A stretch of DNA of 64,000 bases from Patella vulgata (GCF_932274485.2 NC_065882.2:12197390-12261389), one strand, 5' to 3'. Counted from the stretch's first letter, positions 44,322 to 55,871 are shown. The notes: generated by a model not told the origin, from the letters alone. Numbers and translations: made by a program.

Positions 44322-44701
44322 TCTCTAAATTCTAAAGAGAGATTTTTATCCTGTGCTGCAGGGTCTAAGTGCTATTTGCTCCATCTTCTCTTCTGGGTTT
44401 TTTTTGTGTTCAACCATTTTGAAATGACAATAGGGTTTGCAATGGTGCTTGTATATTGTCTGGAAAAATCTGAGAAAAACTAACTATGTAAGTATTCTCT
44501 AATGGTAAAGGGATTTTTATCCTGTGCTGCAGAGTCTAAGTGCTATACACTCCCTCTTCTCTCTCTGTTTTTTTCTGTGTTCAACCGTTTTGAATTGACA
44601 ATAGGGTTTGAAATGGTGCTTATGTATTGTCTGGAAAAATCTGAGAAAAGCTATGTAAGGATTCTCTAATGCGAAAGTGATTGTCCAACTTGATTAAAGT
44701 C

Positions 44702-44932
44702 AGACCACTTAAAGCATCCTCAGACTTCAGTTAAGAATCTACTCAAAATTGTTCACCTTATTTTAACTAAAATATAGCTCTTTATAAAACTTTTGTTGTT
44801 TTAATGTATCTAATACATCAATAAGAAACTATGTGCAAAGTTTTGTGTTTTTGGATCAAAGATATTTCTCATAAAAAATGATTGAAAGTGCGTAAATTCT
44901 TAAGTCTGCCAATGCTTTGTGAACTCGAGGCC
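44702..44932. mobile_element. MITE family F, copy 2
   Basis: AAGCATCCTCAGACTTCAGT at the left (outer end decayed) and CTTTGTGAACTCGAGGCC at the right. Confidence 0.72.
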
Positions 44933-45568
44933 ATTTTTTTTTAATCGTTGTTATATTCTGATTTTATATTTTACCAGACACAGTGTTATTTAATGTCGCT
45001 GATTGTCATTTCCATTTTTCGGACAACATCCTCAATAGCCCGATTGGTTCAGAACACATTTCATTTCTTTTGCAAATCTTTTATGTAAATATTTGTTCCA
45101 TTATCATTTTTTACCTTCAACTGTGAAAACAAACAGAAAGCGGTTATCTCAGAAAAATTAACATATGAAATGTTATTCATATTTACGATAAAAAGAATGT
45201 CGTCTGTGATCTGAATTATGTATGGTAATATCAAGTTAATACTGATCATTATGTAAAACTAATAAGACCACCAGACGATGTTAAACAATCTCATTTTCGA
45301 ACATTTGAATTACGTATTTGAACCAATTTGTATGAATGTATACCCGGCGAAATTGGGTATGGTGCCTTGAATCTTGAATTAGAAAATTTTGGGTTAACCA
45401 TTATCGAACTGGAAAACAAACATATGTTTGAATAACAAGTACAGTAAGATCAGTGTAGATCGTTCTGTAAAGCCGTTATCTAGTACCAAATTAAATGTGG
45501 CTAAAACCAGAGACAGAGTGAGAGAGAGACATAAAGAGAGTGAGAGAAAGGGAGACAGACAGAGACCA

Positions 45569-45810
45569 GGCCCCGAGTTCACAAAGCATTCTCAGACTTC
45601 AGTTAAGAATTTACTCAAAATTGTTCGCCTTATTTTAACTCAAATATAGCCCTTTATGAAACTTTTGTTGTTTTAATGTATCAAATACAACAATAAGAAT
45701 CTATGTTCAAAGTTTTGTGTTTCTGGAGCAAAGATATTTCTCATAAACAGTGATTGAAAGTTGAGTAAATTCTTAACTTAAGTCTGAGAATGCTTTGTGA
45801 ACTTGGGACC
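45569..45810. mobile_element. MITE family F, copy 3 (best preserved)
   Basis: GGCCCCGAGTTCACAAAGCA / inverted GGTCCCAAGTTCACAAAGCA, with CTCAGACTTMAGTTAAGAAT inside both ends, so the inverted repeats are about 50 bp. It sits in a purine-rich GACA/GAGA tract; ACCAG is present on both sides. Confidence 0.82.
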
Positions 45811-45893
45811 AGAAGGAGACCGAGAAAGACAGACAGACAGATAGAAAGACAGAAAGTTTAACATTCAACTGACATAAACCATGTTATTTCAGG

Positions 45894-46135
45894 ATTAACA
45901 TCAAGCCTGGAAATAAGGCACCTGTCACAGACAATGTCAGGCACAGATTCAGGCTTTGTCAGTCACAAAACCTCTGGACTGATGCCTATCATTTTGTCCG
46001 GCACTGATTTGTCTTATTTATTGATATTATTGATACGTGTCTGGCACTAAATTGAAAATGTCAGGTACTATTTCATTAGTGGCTGACATTTTGTCAGGTA
46101 CATCTAAAAGCGTTTTTTCCAGGCCTGGCTAACAT
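45894..46135 (+). mobile_element. hAT-like MITE, copy 3
   Basis: Element 45902-46127. CAAGCCTGGAAATAAGG and the complement of CAGGCCTGGAAAAAACG. ATTAACAT / GCTAACAT flank it (6 of 8 match). Confidence 0.82.
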
Positions 46136-46705
46136 ATGGTTCAATGTGGTTAGATGTCTTTAATTTGTGGAGACAAACCATAAGGTCGGACAAGCTACCT
46201 TAACTCCTTGTCACATACATAAGCTTGGGTTTGAAACCACACCACTTGCAGATAGTCGCATCGCATTGCAATTTCGACAGTATCATTGCAGACTACTCCA
46301 GTTTAATTCTCTTAGAGCGTAAGTGACACATCTCCTTAGTATTAAATTGATGATTCAGGGTCCGAATTAAAGTAATATCAGGGTCAATACAGATCAGGCG
46401 ATGAATGTCGTCTGACCAAAGCTTATCTTGTTATTGACTATATAATCATATGATAACGTGATATTTATCCTGCTCCAATCTATATGATTACGTAGATGGC
46501 GTAAGATTTATTTGTTATATATTAGTTGTCTCCGTGTTCAATAAATGATCCATATTGACATAAACATCAGATGATATGAACGACTAACGAGGGTATTTCG
46601 TGTGCGGAAGTGCTTTGGTATATTGCTAATGTTAGGGTCTGGACTGGGTCACTGGGACACGATTGGCTAATTTAATCAGACAAGATGGTCAATAACGAAT
46701 GATGA
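46136..46705. other. Intron without recognised content
   Basis: Nothing supported. Confidence 0.5.
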
Positions 46706-46711
46706 TATACT

Positions 46712-47105
46712 GTATTATTATACAGAGCCACAATGGCTAAGTGGTTAAGATGCTGGCTCGCTAGCCTGGAGGTCAGATGTTCGATCCCTGCATTGGTCGA
46801 GAAAGTTCATCGGGATTTTCCGACGTGGTTTCCCCTTGTCAGTGGTGAAGAATGGAGGGTCTGACAAGGACAGCTGTCTAGTCCTTCGGATGAGACGAAA
46901 AACCGAGGTCCCGTGTATATATTGGAATGCACGTAAAAGATCCCTTGGCAGTTGGAATTCGATATAAGAGTAAGCGATAGTGCCGCTGCCCAGGCAAAAT
47001 TTCCCCTCATAGCACACTGTATGGCGTATGCCCATCTTCATTAGCCCAGTATAGGAGCAGAACAGTAGGACGTTAAACCCCATTTCATTTCATTTGTATT
47101 ATTAT
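46712..47105 (+). mobile_element. SINE B, full length (374 bp), 10 bp target duplication
   Basis: GTATTATTAT at 46712-46721 and 47096-47105. Complete head, body and ATTTC tail. Best forward-strand reference copy in the window. Confidence 0.95.
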
Positions 47106-47390
47106 TCTAACATATTAGGGTATGGATGGGAATTCTGAGGAATTATACGGACAAGATGATAGTTTATGTTGCCATCCGCGCATGATATTTCATATTAACG
47201 AAGATTAAGCTGTGAGATTTTTAAATATTTTCCGACAAATGCCATTGTCGCATCAGGACTTTAAATTCAATAATACAATAGAAAACTCCATATTATATAA
47301 AAAATCCTGGTTATCAGTTGAGGGGTCATTAAATATTGTGAAATTAGTATTTACAAAAATATAATGTAAAACTTTAGATCCCACATTATA

Positions 47391-47465
47391 GTTCCATGAC
47401 AGTTGAAATTTGACAAAAACTAAGCAGAAATGCCACTCTCTTGGCAAAATTCTTCCTGTCGCATT
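47391..47465 (+). mobile_element. Decayed SINE B fragment
   Basis: CCATGACAGTTGAAATTTGA then GCCACTCTCTTGGCAAAATT. Confidence 0.5.
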
Positions 47466-47542
47466 TCAGTCATAACCACAGATATAAATACAATTCACTA
47501 TATTGCTGTCTCAAAATTACTATAGTTGTTATGTAAATTATA

Positions 47543-47960
47543 AGTTGGAGAGACCAGCATAGGGAACCATACAGTATACTAATTGGAGAGACCAGCTTAG
47601 GGAACCATGCAGTGAGAGACCAGCTTAGGGAACCATGCAACCATGCAGTGAGAGACCAGCTTAGGGAACCATGCAGTGAGAGACCAGCTTAGGGAACCAT
47701 GCAGTATACTAGTTGGAGAGACCAGCGCAGGAAGTTATATGGCGGTTTCAAAATTACTACAGTTATTAGTTAAATTATAAGTTGGAGAGAACAGCCCAGG
47801 AAACCATACAGTATACTATTTGGAGAGACCAGCTTAGGAAACCATGCATGTGCAGTATGTTGGAGAGACCAGCTTAGGGAAAGATACAGTATACTAGTTG
47901 GAGAGACCAGCCCAGGGAATCAAGCAGTATACTAGTTTGAGAGTCCAGCCCAGGCAATCA
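47543..47960 (+). repeat. Minisatellite of GGAGAGACCAGCTTAGGGAA units
   Basis: About ten units of roughly 29-38 bp with the core GAGAGACCAGCTTAGGGAAC + CATGCAGTATACTAGTTG. A larger duplication includes flank (TCAAAATTACTAYAGTTRTT before units at 47510 and 47748). Confidence 0.9.
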
Positions 47961-48499
47961 CCACCATCCTCTGAAATCGGAAAGGAAAGAGATTTAATAA
48001 TGAGACTAACATTTAGTGACATGCAGTATCTTTTGCAAACACCCCACCTCCACAACCACCTCCACCACCACCACCATCACCAGTACCCTCTGAGATTGGA
48101 AAGAGATTTAATACTGTAGTCATTATGAGACTAACATTTAGTCAGTTTGATTTATATCCAAATTATCTACTAACAAATTGTTGAACATAGTTAAACAAAC
48201 TTTATCACATCAATCACACACTGATCAACCTGTCTATCATAAATTAACTGACAGATTAATTATCATGTATGTGAATAGTAGGCAAATATATACAGAATCT
48301 TTGAACTTGGTAATTAATTGTTGTTATTCTTTTATCTGCTAAAAGGCTTCCAAGTGTTCATCTATATATTGCACCACATTTTTGTTTACTTTCCCCAGGG
48401 GGTGTTGAGTTATAATTAACAGATTAATTACTACCTGTCTCTAATGGCTAACCAAGCATTAAAATGGAAAATATACATATTATAGACAGATTTTACTTA

Positions 48500-49190
48500 A
48501 TAATAGATGAATAATAGAATATTGATTTGAAATTTAAAAACAGATTAAAAATGTATGAATATTAAAATATAGATTTGAATTTTAAAACATATTTACGAAT
48601 AATCAAATAACATATAGAGGTCAGTCATTAAATTACTGCCATCAAGTATAAATTATATTTCACCTTTAATTTAAAAACAAAATTATTAATATATGAATAT
48701 TAAATTATAGAGATATGAATTTCAAAACAGAATTACGAATAATCAAATGACATATAGACATTCATAAATATATGAATATTAAAATATAGATTTCGTTGAA
48801 TTTTAAAGCAGAATTACGAATAATCAAATAACATATAGAGGTCAGTCATTAAATTACTGCCATCAAGTATAATTTATATTTCACCTTTAATTTAAAAACA
48901 AAATTATAAATATATGAATATTAAAATATAGATTTCGTTGAATTTTAGCAGAATTACGAATAATCAAATAACATATGACCTAAACATCAGTCATTATATA
49001 TGCTGCCATCAAGTATGATTTATATTTCACCTTTAATTTAAAAACAAAATTATTAATATATGAATATTAAAATATAGATTTTGTTGAATTTTAAAGCAGA
49101 ATTACGAATAATCAAATAACATATGACCTTAACATCAGTCATTATATATACTGCCATCAAATATAATTTATATTTCACCTTTAAGAGTTG
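48500..49190. repeat. About 145 bp AT-rich tandem array, 4-5 units
   Basis: ATATGAATATTAAAATATAG, GAATTACGAATAATCAAATA, CAGTCATTAAATTACTGCCA, TCAAGTATAATTTATATTTC and ACCTTTAATTTAAAAACAAA recur in order. CAGTCATTA occurs near 48623, 48842, 48986 and 49135. Confidence 0.9.
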
Positions 49191-49845
49191 GCTTCTGGCT
49201 GGTAATCATAATGTGACCTCAATTTTTTTTTTTTGATCAAATAGCTTAGAGTATCAGATAAAAAGGTCATGAGTACAAATCATTCTGTGGTATATTATTA
49301 CCACAATCTCGACCAGCAGTGAATATTTGCTAGGCTGCTATAATTACTGATAGGGATGACATCAGTGTGGCTTAATGAGCTCGCAATATTATTTTTTTTC
49401 CATCTTTTTATTAAATTCTAAAACATTTTTTTAAGCATTAGAAAACTAAATAAAGGTGTTTGAAGTATGTATAGGTAAAAAATATTTCCTATCTGGTGTA
49501 AATAGGTATGTAAAATGCGTAAAAAGCACCATTCTGCCAAAACCAGTAACATCTTATGTAAACATTGCATTGCACGCACCATATTGAGCCAATGTTTGAA
49601 TTTGCGTGATGTGGCGTCATATGTTGAAAGTAGTTCTTGAAAAACTTTGGAAACACCTCTGTGAAACAGATGGAATTATTACAACACCCACTCCAACAGC
49701 TGTCATTTTTATCTTTTTATTACATTTTTTAAAAAAGTCTAATGTATTGTGAAAAAATGAGTTTTGTGAACAAACAATATGGTGGCAATAAGTTTGTTTA
49801 AGGCCGAATTATTTGTTGTTATTGATCAGCATTTAATTATACTAG
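49191..49845. other. Intron without recognised content
   Basis: Nothing supported. Confidence 0.5.
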
Positions 49846-49849
49846 CTGG

Positions 49850-50170
49850 GGTGGGGGGTACTGAATGGTTAGTGCGTGTGCGTTGCATCATGAGGTCTGT
49901 CGTCAAGTGACATGGTTTCAATTCATCGCTAGGGGTAGGGTTCACTGTGCAAACTCGTGGGTTTTCTCTGGGTCCTCTGGTTTCCACCCACTGCTAAAAG
50001 ACCTCTACGTGCAAGTGAATTAATGAAATAAAATTAAACCAGATGTTAATCCCGAAATGACCTAGTTGTGTCGAATGGACGTTAAACCATGTTTCCTCCC
50101 ACTGCTAAAGACCCCTACGCACATGAGAATTATTGAAATAAAATTGAACCATATGTTAGTCCCAAAATTA
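49850..50170 (+). mobile_element. SINE A partial dimer
   Basis: A diverged SINE A (GGTGGGGGGTACTGAATGG to ACGTTAAACCAT, 50090) is joined to a second 3' half starting GTTTCCTCCCACTGC and ending at GTTAGTCCCAAAATTAC. Confidence 0.85.
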
Positions 50171-50364
50171 CATCTGCACCAACCTGGCTATATTGCACCA
50201 GAACCATTTGTGACCTATGACAGCAAAATCAGTCACTTGTTGGGTCACTTCACCAAAATTGAGTTCTATAAATTTCCTGACAACCACAACCGTATATGCT
50301 TTAAAATGCAACAAATTGCCTTTCGGACTACTGGTTGTAAAATTATTGGACTTGAAATAATAGA

Positions 50365-50581
50365 CCACTAATCGAACAGTTTTAGATGTACCTGACAAAA
50401 TGTCAGGCACTGACGAAATAGGACCTGATATTTTCAACTTAGTGCCGGACATGTATTAATAAAAAAGACAAATCAGTGCCGGACAAAATGACAGGCACCA
50501 TAGGTTTTGTGCCTGACAAAGCCTGAATCTGTGCCTGACATTGTCTGTGACAGGTGCCTTATTTCCAGGCTTGCCACTAAT
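50365..50581 (-). mobile_element. hAT-like MITE, copy 4, exact 8 bp target duplication
   Basis: CCACTAAT at 50365-50372 and 50574-50581. Element 50373-50573. The end at 50573 keeps TTATTTCCAGGCTTG; the other end has lost part of the inverted repeat (CGAACAGTTTTAG). Confidence 0.9.
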
Positions 50582-50999
50582 TTCGATTGTTTTAGGAAAA
50601 ATCTTGATCATGTATGATTGATTCAACACCCTTATTATTAAAATCAATTTTTGAGGCATTTAGAGTTCGAATAATTAAAAATGATTTAGAATTCTGAAAG
50701 AAAACATTTCAAACTATTGTTTGGTGATGATAAATGAAAATCCATAAGTTCATCACTAATGACAGTATATAACTTATAGCGCAAAATGAATGAATGCGAC
50801 GTTTGACTGATTTTGCTGGCGCCATTCACAATTTAAAAATTAGAATTTTCCAATGTTGTGTTAAAGAATTGTGGAGGTTTTTAAGATGAAATTAGTAATA
50901 GGGCTGTCAAAAGATATTGCTATATCGATATATTGCAATACAATCATCTGCAATACACCGTATTGATAACGTTCAGAAAATACTCTTCGAAATGTCGGG

Positions 51000-51280
51000 G
51001 GGGGTGGGGAAAGGGGGGGTAGCCGAATGGTTAACATGTGCGTGCTGTATCATAAGGTGTGTCATTAAGTCAACTGGCATGGTTTCGATTCCCCAGTTGT
51101 ACGTGACAAGGAGCAGGGTTGCCTGTCCAACCTCGTGGGTTTTCTCCTGTTCCTCCAGTTTCTTCCCACTGCTATAGACCTCTACGCGCAAGCAAATTAT
51201 TGAAATAAAATTCAACCATGTGTTAGTCCCAAAATGACCTAGTTTGTGTCAAGTGCACATTAAACTCTCTTTCCCTCTCT
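51000..51280 (+). mobile_element. SINE A
   Basis: GTAGCCGAATGGTTAACATG to CATTAAACTCTCTTTCCCTC, preceded by a G-rich run. Inverted words ATACTCTTCGAAA (50982) and TTTCGAAGAGTAT (51299) flank it. Confidence 0.88.
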
Positions 51281-51330
51281 TATTTATTTGGGTGAGGTTT
51301 CGAAGAGTATTCTCTCAACCTTTTATCAAA

Positions 51331-51767
51331 TAAATAAGTAGCTGTTCTTCCGTAAGTATGTATTCTAGTTAATCAATAAGATTTGGTAGTATTTGTATTA
51401 GAAGAGAGGGGTTAGATGGCTGAATGGTTAGCACAAGCACGCTGTATCATAAGGCCTGTCATTGAGTCAACTGGCGTGGTTTCGAATCCCCTGTTGTACG
51501 TGACAAGGAGTAGGGTCGTCTGTCCAACCTCGTGGGTTTTCTCTGGGTCCTCCTGTTTCCTCCCACTGCTAAAGACCCCTACGCGCAAGCGCATTATTGA
51601 AATAAAAAAAATAAAAAATTAAACTATATGTTAGTCCCGAAATGACCTAGTTTGTGTCAAGTGGACGTTAAACTCTCTCTTTCTCTCTCCCTCTCACACC
51701 CAAATCAATAAGTAGCTGTTAGTATGTGTTATAGTTTATTCAATAAGATTAGATAGTATTTGTATTA
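51331..51767 (+). mobile_element. Chimeric unit: X segment + SINE A, followed by a second X-like segment
   Basis: X (51331-51406) contains TAAGTAGCTGTTCTTCCGTA and TCAATAAGATTTGGTAGTAT. SINE A follows (51407-51700), with GCACAAGCACGCTG in the head. A diverged X' (51704-51767) follows the tail. X + SINE A also occurs inverted at 56632-56977. Confidence 0.82.
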
Positions 51768-51892
51768 CCATAAGAGTATATAACATACAGTATATAGTAC
51801 ATATATATTAAAATGTATTGCCCCAGGCTCCCTGTATACCTATATAGATCAAAGAGGTCATGCTTTATATAACACAGGGGTAATTATATATA

Positions 51893-52155
51893 GAAATGAA
51901 ATAGGGTTTAACGTCCTACTCTTCTGAACCAACTGGGCTAATAAAGACAAGGACATTTTGCCTGGACAGCAGCATTACAGCTAATTCTTATTATGAATTC
52001 AAACTGTCAAGTGTTTTTTTATGCGCACTTCAATGTGTACAGGGGACCTTGTTTTTCCTCCCATCCAAACGACTAGAAACTGTCATTACAAGGCCCTCCG
52101 TTCTGGTCCAATGACATGGGAGAACCGGGCCGGAAGATCTCAATGAACCCATTAT
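51893..52155 (-). mobile_element. SINE B, diverged, head missing
   Basis: AAATGAAATAGGGTTTAACG to GGAGAACCGGGCCGGAAGAT, then CAATGAACCC. Central deletion near the 3' end. Confidence 0.85.
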
Positions 52156-52400
52156 TTTAGAGAACTAGCTCCACTGTCACATATTCAGTAAAAAATGTAT
52201 AGTCGGACATTCTTTACATATTGAACCAGGTTGTCATCAGTCACCTCTTAGTCCCTCCACCCCACCCCAGCTCCCAATAATTTACAAGTATTTTGATAGT
52301 ATTGTATATATACAGGGTATACATCCCCACGCAAGGATACATGACAGATCTTGGCAATGGTCATCTCCTGATGGCGATAGTCTACAAGTCACCAACAATG

Positions 52401-52700
52401 TCCGGATAGGATTTTTTCCAGCATTGTTTCCTTTTGTCAGTGGTGCAAGATGAAGGGGCCCGACCAGTACAGCTGTCTAGTCGTTTAGATGCTACGAAAA
52501 AAGGAGGACCCATGTATACATTGGCATGCACATAAAAAAATCCCTTGGCAGTTGGAATTCGCTATAAGAATAGGCCATAGTACTGTTGCCTGGGCAAACT
52601 TTCCCTCATAGCACACTGTATGGCGTATGCCCGTCTTCATTAGCCCAGTCGGAGCAGAACAGTAGGACGTTAAACCTCATTTCATTTCCAGATAGGATTT
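52401..52700 (+). mobile_element. SINE B, 5'-truncated, 14 bp target duplication
   Basis: TCCGGATAGGATTT / TCCAGATAGGATTT at 52401-52414 and 52687-52700. Starts at TTTCCAGCATTGTTTCC. Confidence 0.93.
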
Positions 52701-53615
52701 CATTAAAAATAGCTAACAATTAATAAAGTGCATAGTAATTCAGGGTTAATGAGATGCAAAATTTCCCTCATGGTGTGTGTTAATGAGGCGATGGTTATTG
52801 ACATTGTCGTATATATATATCACAACAGGTGGATATAGATGTCAAGTGAGGGTAGATGACAGATCGTGTCACTGTCACTCATTGCTTATATATTGTCTCT
52901 ACATATACATACATATTGTCTCTACCTTTGTGAACTTACACATACACATACAAGACTGTTTTCATTAATGTCTTATATATCTAAGTGTGTACGTAGGCTG
53001 TGAATTTTAACTTAGGAGTTTTGCAGAATTCACAGAGATTTTTTTTTAAGACAAAGTGTTCAGCTTAAAATTATTTTCAAGACTTCATATTGATGAAACT
53101 TTAAACCATTTTTCAATTGACAGTTTTTAACTGTGTGTTATTTAACAAGATTTTAAAAAAATCAGTGGTATAAATTTGGAAGTATTTTTAAGACAAATTC
53201 AGTTGAAGTTTGTGAGTGATTTTGCCAGTTGTGTTATTCGTGGTTATAGAATTACCTTATGTTTGTATCTTTGGGATATTTCATAAGATTTAAGTGCTGA
53301 TTTCCTTGCCACACCAAGATTTTTTCCCGGTAAAGTCGAGTTATTCGGTAAAGTCGAGTTCTTCGCAGTAAAGTGAACTAAGGATTTAATCTAAAGACAT
53401 CCTGACTGTGTACTTTATGTTGTGATCTCGGTGTTTATGTTGTGATCTCGGTGTTGATTTCTTTCACTAGTAAGTTTTAATTATATATTTAATAAGCAAT
53501 TGTGAAATTTGATTGGTAGTCATATGATAAGACTTATTTATTTATTTATTATTTATTTATTTATTTATAAAAAAAGAGGTTATTAACAGTTATCAAAGGT
53601 GGGTAAAATCTAACA
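52701..53615. other. AT-rich intron with a (TTTA)n run
   Basis: A TTTA microsatellite lies at about 53537-53570. GGTAAAGTCGAGTT and GTTGTGATCTCGGTGTT are each duplicated locally. No gene. Confidence 0.5.
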
Positions 53616-53619
53616 TTAT

Positions 53620-53952
53620 TTAAACATAGTTTAGGCCTGAAATGTTTTCTAAATTATTAATTAGACATTAAATAAATTATCCAGGCCATAATCAACTCTC
53701 GATGGCATTGGATTTCTCCGTTATTAAATACTTTAGAACAGTTCAGCCATATTTTGATTTAAGCTAAAAATGGAGGAGCGAGACTTAGCTTCGAACAACC
53801 AGTAAAGTGGTTGAAATTATTGCACACTTCTTTGCTCGCAATAGAGTAATTTGAATGAAATTTTCAAATTAATAATTTTACATTATCTATTTTCGAACTA
53901 TTATAGCAAGAATTGCTAGCTCTTTATCTAAATCTTACATAATGTATGGATA
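53620..53952 (-). mobile_element. MITE family C, copy 7 (second subfamily, ends trimmed)
   Basis: TTAAACATA then a gap to GTTTAGGCCTGAAATG. The interior GGCATTGGATTTCTCCG, GTTCAGCCATATTTTGAT and GGAGCGAGACTTAGC is shared with 55872-56269 but not with copies 1-6. Confidence 0.82.
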
Positions 53953-54248
53953 TTCTTTGAATGGCATTTAGTAATTGGAATACAGTAATTAAATTAAAAC
54001 ACTATGTATTGATAAAATCTTGTGGAAACGTTGCAGTGTAATAAACCATAGTAATTGTTATCCATATTGACTGAGTTCAATTCTCTAGTCTGTCTTTGAA
54101 GTTTTATTTTATGACATGTAAATTGAATTAAAGGTCTCCAGCCAGACAATTTACACTGCCATGAATAAGATAGAAACTTGAATTGTTCTTTTATAACTAC
54201 TGATGATATGCCAATAACTATACAGCATTAGATATGTCCTTTATAAAT

Positions 54249-54620
54249 GAAATGAAATGAGATTTAACATCCTACTGTTCTACTCTGACTGGAGAGAGAG
54301 AGAGAAATGGGGTTTAACGTCCACTCAGCACAAACTAGGTCATTTCGGGACTAACATATGGTTTAATATTATTTCAATAATTCGCTTGCGCGTAGGGGTC
54401 TTTAGCAGTGGGAGGAAACCGGAGGACCTGGAGAAAACCCACGAGGTTGGAGAGGCGACTCTACGTCTTGTCACGTACAACTGAGGAATCGAAACCATGC
54501 CAGTTGATTCAAAGACAGCTAGACCTTATGATACAGCTCGCTAACCATTCGGCCATCCAACCTCCCGCAGGACCTCTAAGTTAGCAAGCCAGCATCTTAC
54601 TCACTGAGCCACCACGGCTC
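54249..54620 (-). mobile_element. SINE A inside a SINE B remnant
   Basis: SINE B 3' end (54249-54290, GATTTAACATCCTACTGTTC), then complete SINE A (about 54291-54570, GA tail to GGCCATCCAACCTCCC), then the SINE B head in reverse (CCTCTAAGTTAGCAAGCCAG, CACTGAGCCACCACGGCTCC). Most of the SINE B body is gone. Confidence 0.88.
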
Positions 54621-54923
54621 CCTGTCCATTATCAGTACCAGTAGAAATAAGTATTATAAGCCATCAGTGGTATTGTAGGCTTAATCTTTATAGGAACTAC
54701 TGAGGTATTTTAAGGCTAAATTTACATCAGTGACTGACTAAAATAGTGAAGAAATATTTTTAGAAATCTGCTGGTGTTATTTTTGGCGAAGTTTGTAATA
54801 TTAGAGAAATAATCTGACATGTTAGAAACACATGTCTAGACTACCGTGAGTTAATTACTACTCCCTAAAGAAATGATCCACATATATACCTGTAATAGCT
54901 GTGTAACGGTACCCAGTGCCGCA

Positions 54924-55603
54924 TTACACTGTAACCCAGGTATCATTTAATCTTGTGTATCTAGCACTAATTTCTTTCACATTCGTTTAATATTAAATCT
55001 TTGTTTAAAAATTCGTAAAAATCGTTTAAAATCACCAAAAATCATTTAATTTGTACTTGTGTCCAGTTTAACGCTGACTGATTAATATTGATAATGAGTG
55101 TCCAATTTACAAGTATTTAATTTCCTGACCACTGTTCAAAAATTAATCATTATACATCAATAATCAATTGCGTTGTTTATTTTCTAAAAGTAATCGAAAA
55201 ATTAAACACTTGTAAATTGGAGACTCATTATCAAAACTGAATGGTCAGCCTTAAACTGGGCAAATTAGATGATTTTTACAAAATTTTAAACAAGGATTTG
55301 ATATTGAATGAATGTGAAAGAATATAATCCTTTCAGGTCTTTGATGTTAAATATGTCTGTTAATTGTTTGAACTCTTCTAATGATTAGTCATAAGAATGG
55401 TTTCGCATTGTACATATATATAGACCCTCAAGTTTACTAAATGTCATTGTGCTTTATAACGATAAGAGAATACTTATCGAAACGTCGTGCTTGTGTATAA
55501 TAAACCAGTGATTGTTGTCCCATATAACTGTATAGTTTTGGAATGTGAAAGAAATTAGTGCTAAATACACAAGATTAAATGATACCCGTGTTATACAGCG
55601 TTA
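54924..55603. mobile_element. CACTA-like palindromic MITE, copy 3, with 218 bp guest
   Basis: Element 54927-55600. Ends CACTGTAACCCAGGTATC and the complement of CGCTGTATAACACGGGTATC. TTA on both sides (54924-54926, 55601-55603). The guest at 55323-55540 interrupts the right arm. Confidence 0.85.
55310..55553 (+). mobile_element. 218 bp retro-inserted segment, 13 bp target duplication
   Basis: GAATGTGAAAGAA at 55310-55322 and 55541-55553, exact. The insert contains AACGATAAGAGAATACTTAT + CGAAACGTCG followed by AATAAACC, like the 3' region of Penelope-type or other retroelements carrying hammerhead-like words. The upstream CTGATGA core is not intact. Confidence 0.75.
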
Positions 55604-55767
55604 AGACATATAGAGGCCCTTATTAAGCACTTAGAGGATTTTGGTGCATCCATATACATGTAGTATACAATACAAAATGTAAACAATAATAAACTATAAA
55701 CAATTCATCAAGGACATGGTTAGAGTTTTTCTGAGGTTTTACATATCATTATACATTTAAACAAAGA

Positions 55768-55804
<37 letters not shown>
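55768..55804. repeat. (CT)n microsatellite
   Basis: About 17 CT units without a SINE A body beside it. Confidence 0.9.
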
Positions 55805-55807
<3 letters not shown>

Positions 55808-55871
55808 CAAGTCAATCAGGTATCTTCAAATTCCGTCCTAATACTTTTGTTTTGATGGCCAAAAATATAAG

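Larger units (their letters stand above)
43372..44680. repeat. About 175 bp tandem array, 3 units, split by the CACTA-like element
   Basis: GTGTTCAACCATTTTGAA, TGACAATAGGGTTTGAAATG, GTCTGGAAAAATCTGAGAAA, ACTATGTAAGTATTCTCTAA and TTTTTATCCTGTGCTGCAG recur at 43372-43468, 44319-44500 and 44500-44670. The first unit is interrupted by the palindromic element. Confidence 0.88.

Noticed and set aside
46745-47083. Open frames reading HTVCYEGNFARAAAL, LISNSNCQGIFYVH and relatives
   Set aside because: Reverse-strand translations of SINE B.
50982-51311. SINE A at 51 kb lying inside a transposon with ATACTCTTCGAAA inverted ends
   Set aside because: A 13 bp inverted match alone, with no matching target duplication or second copy, is not enough.
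55400-55500. Functional hammerhead ribozyme
   Set aside because: A stem followed by GAAACGTC is present, but the required CTGATGA strand is not.
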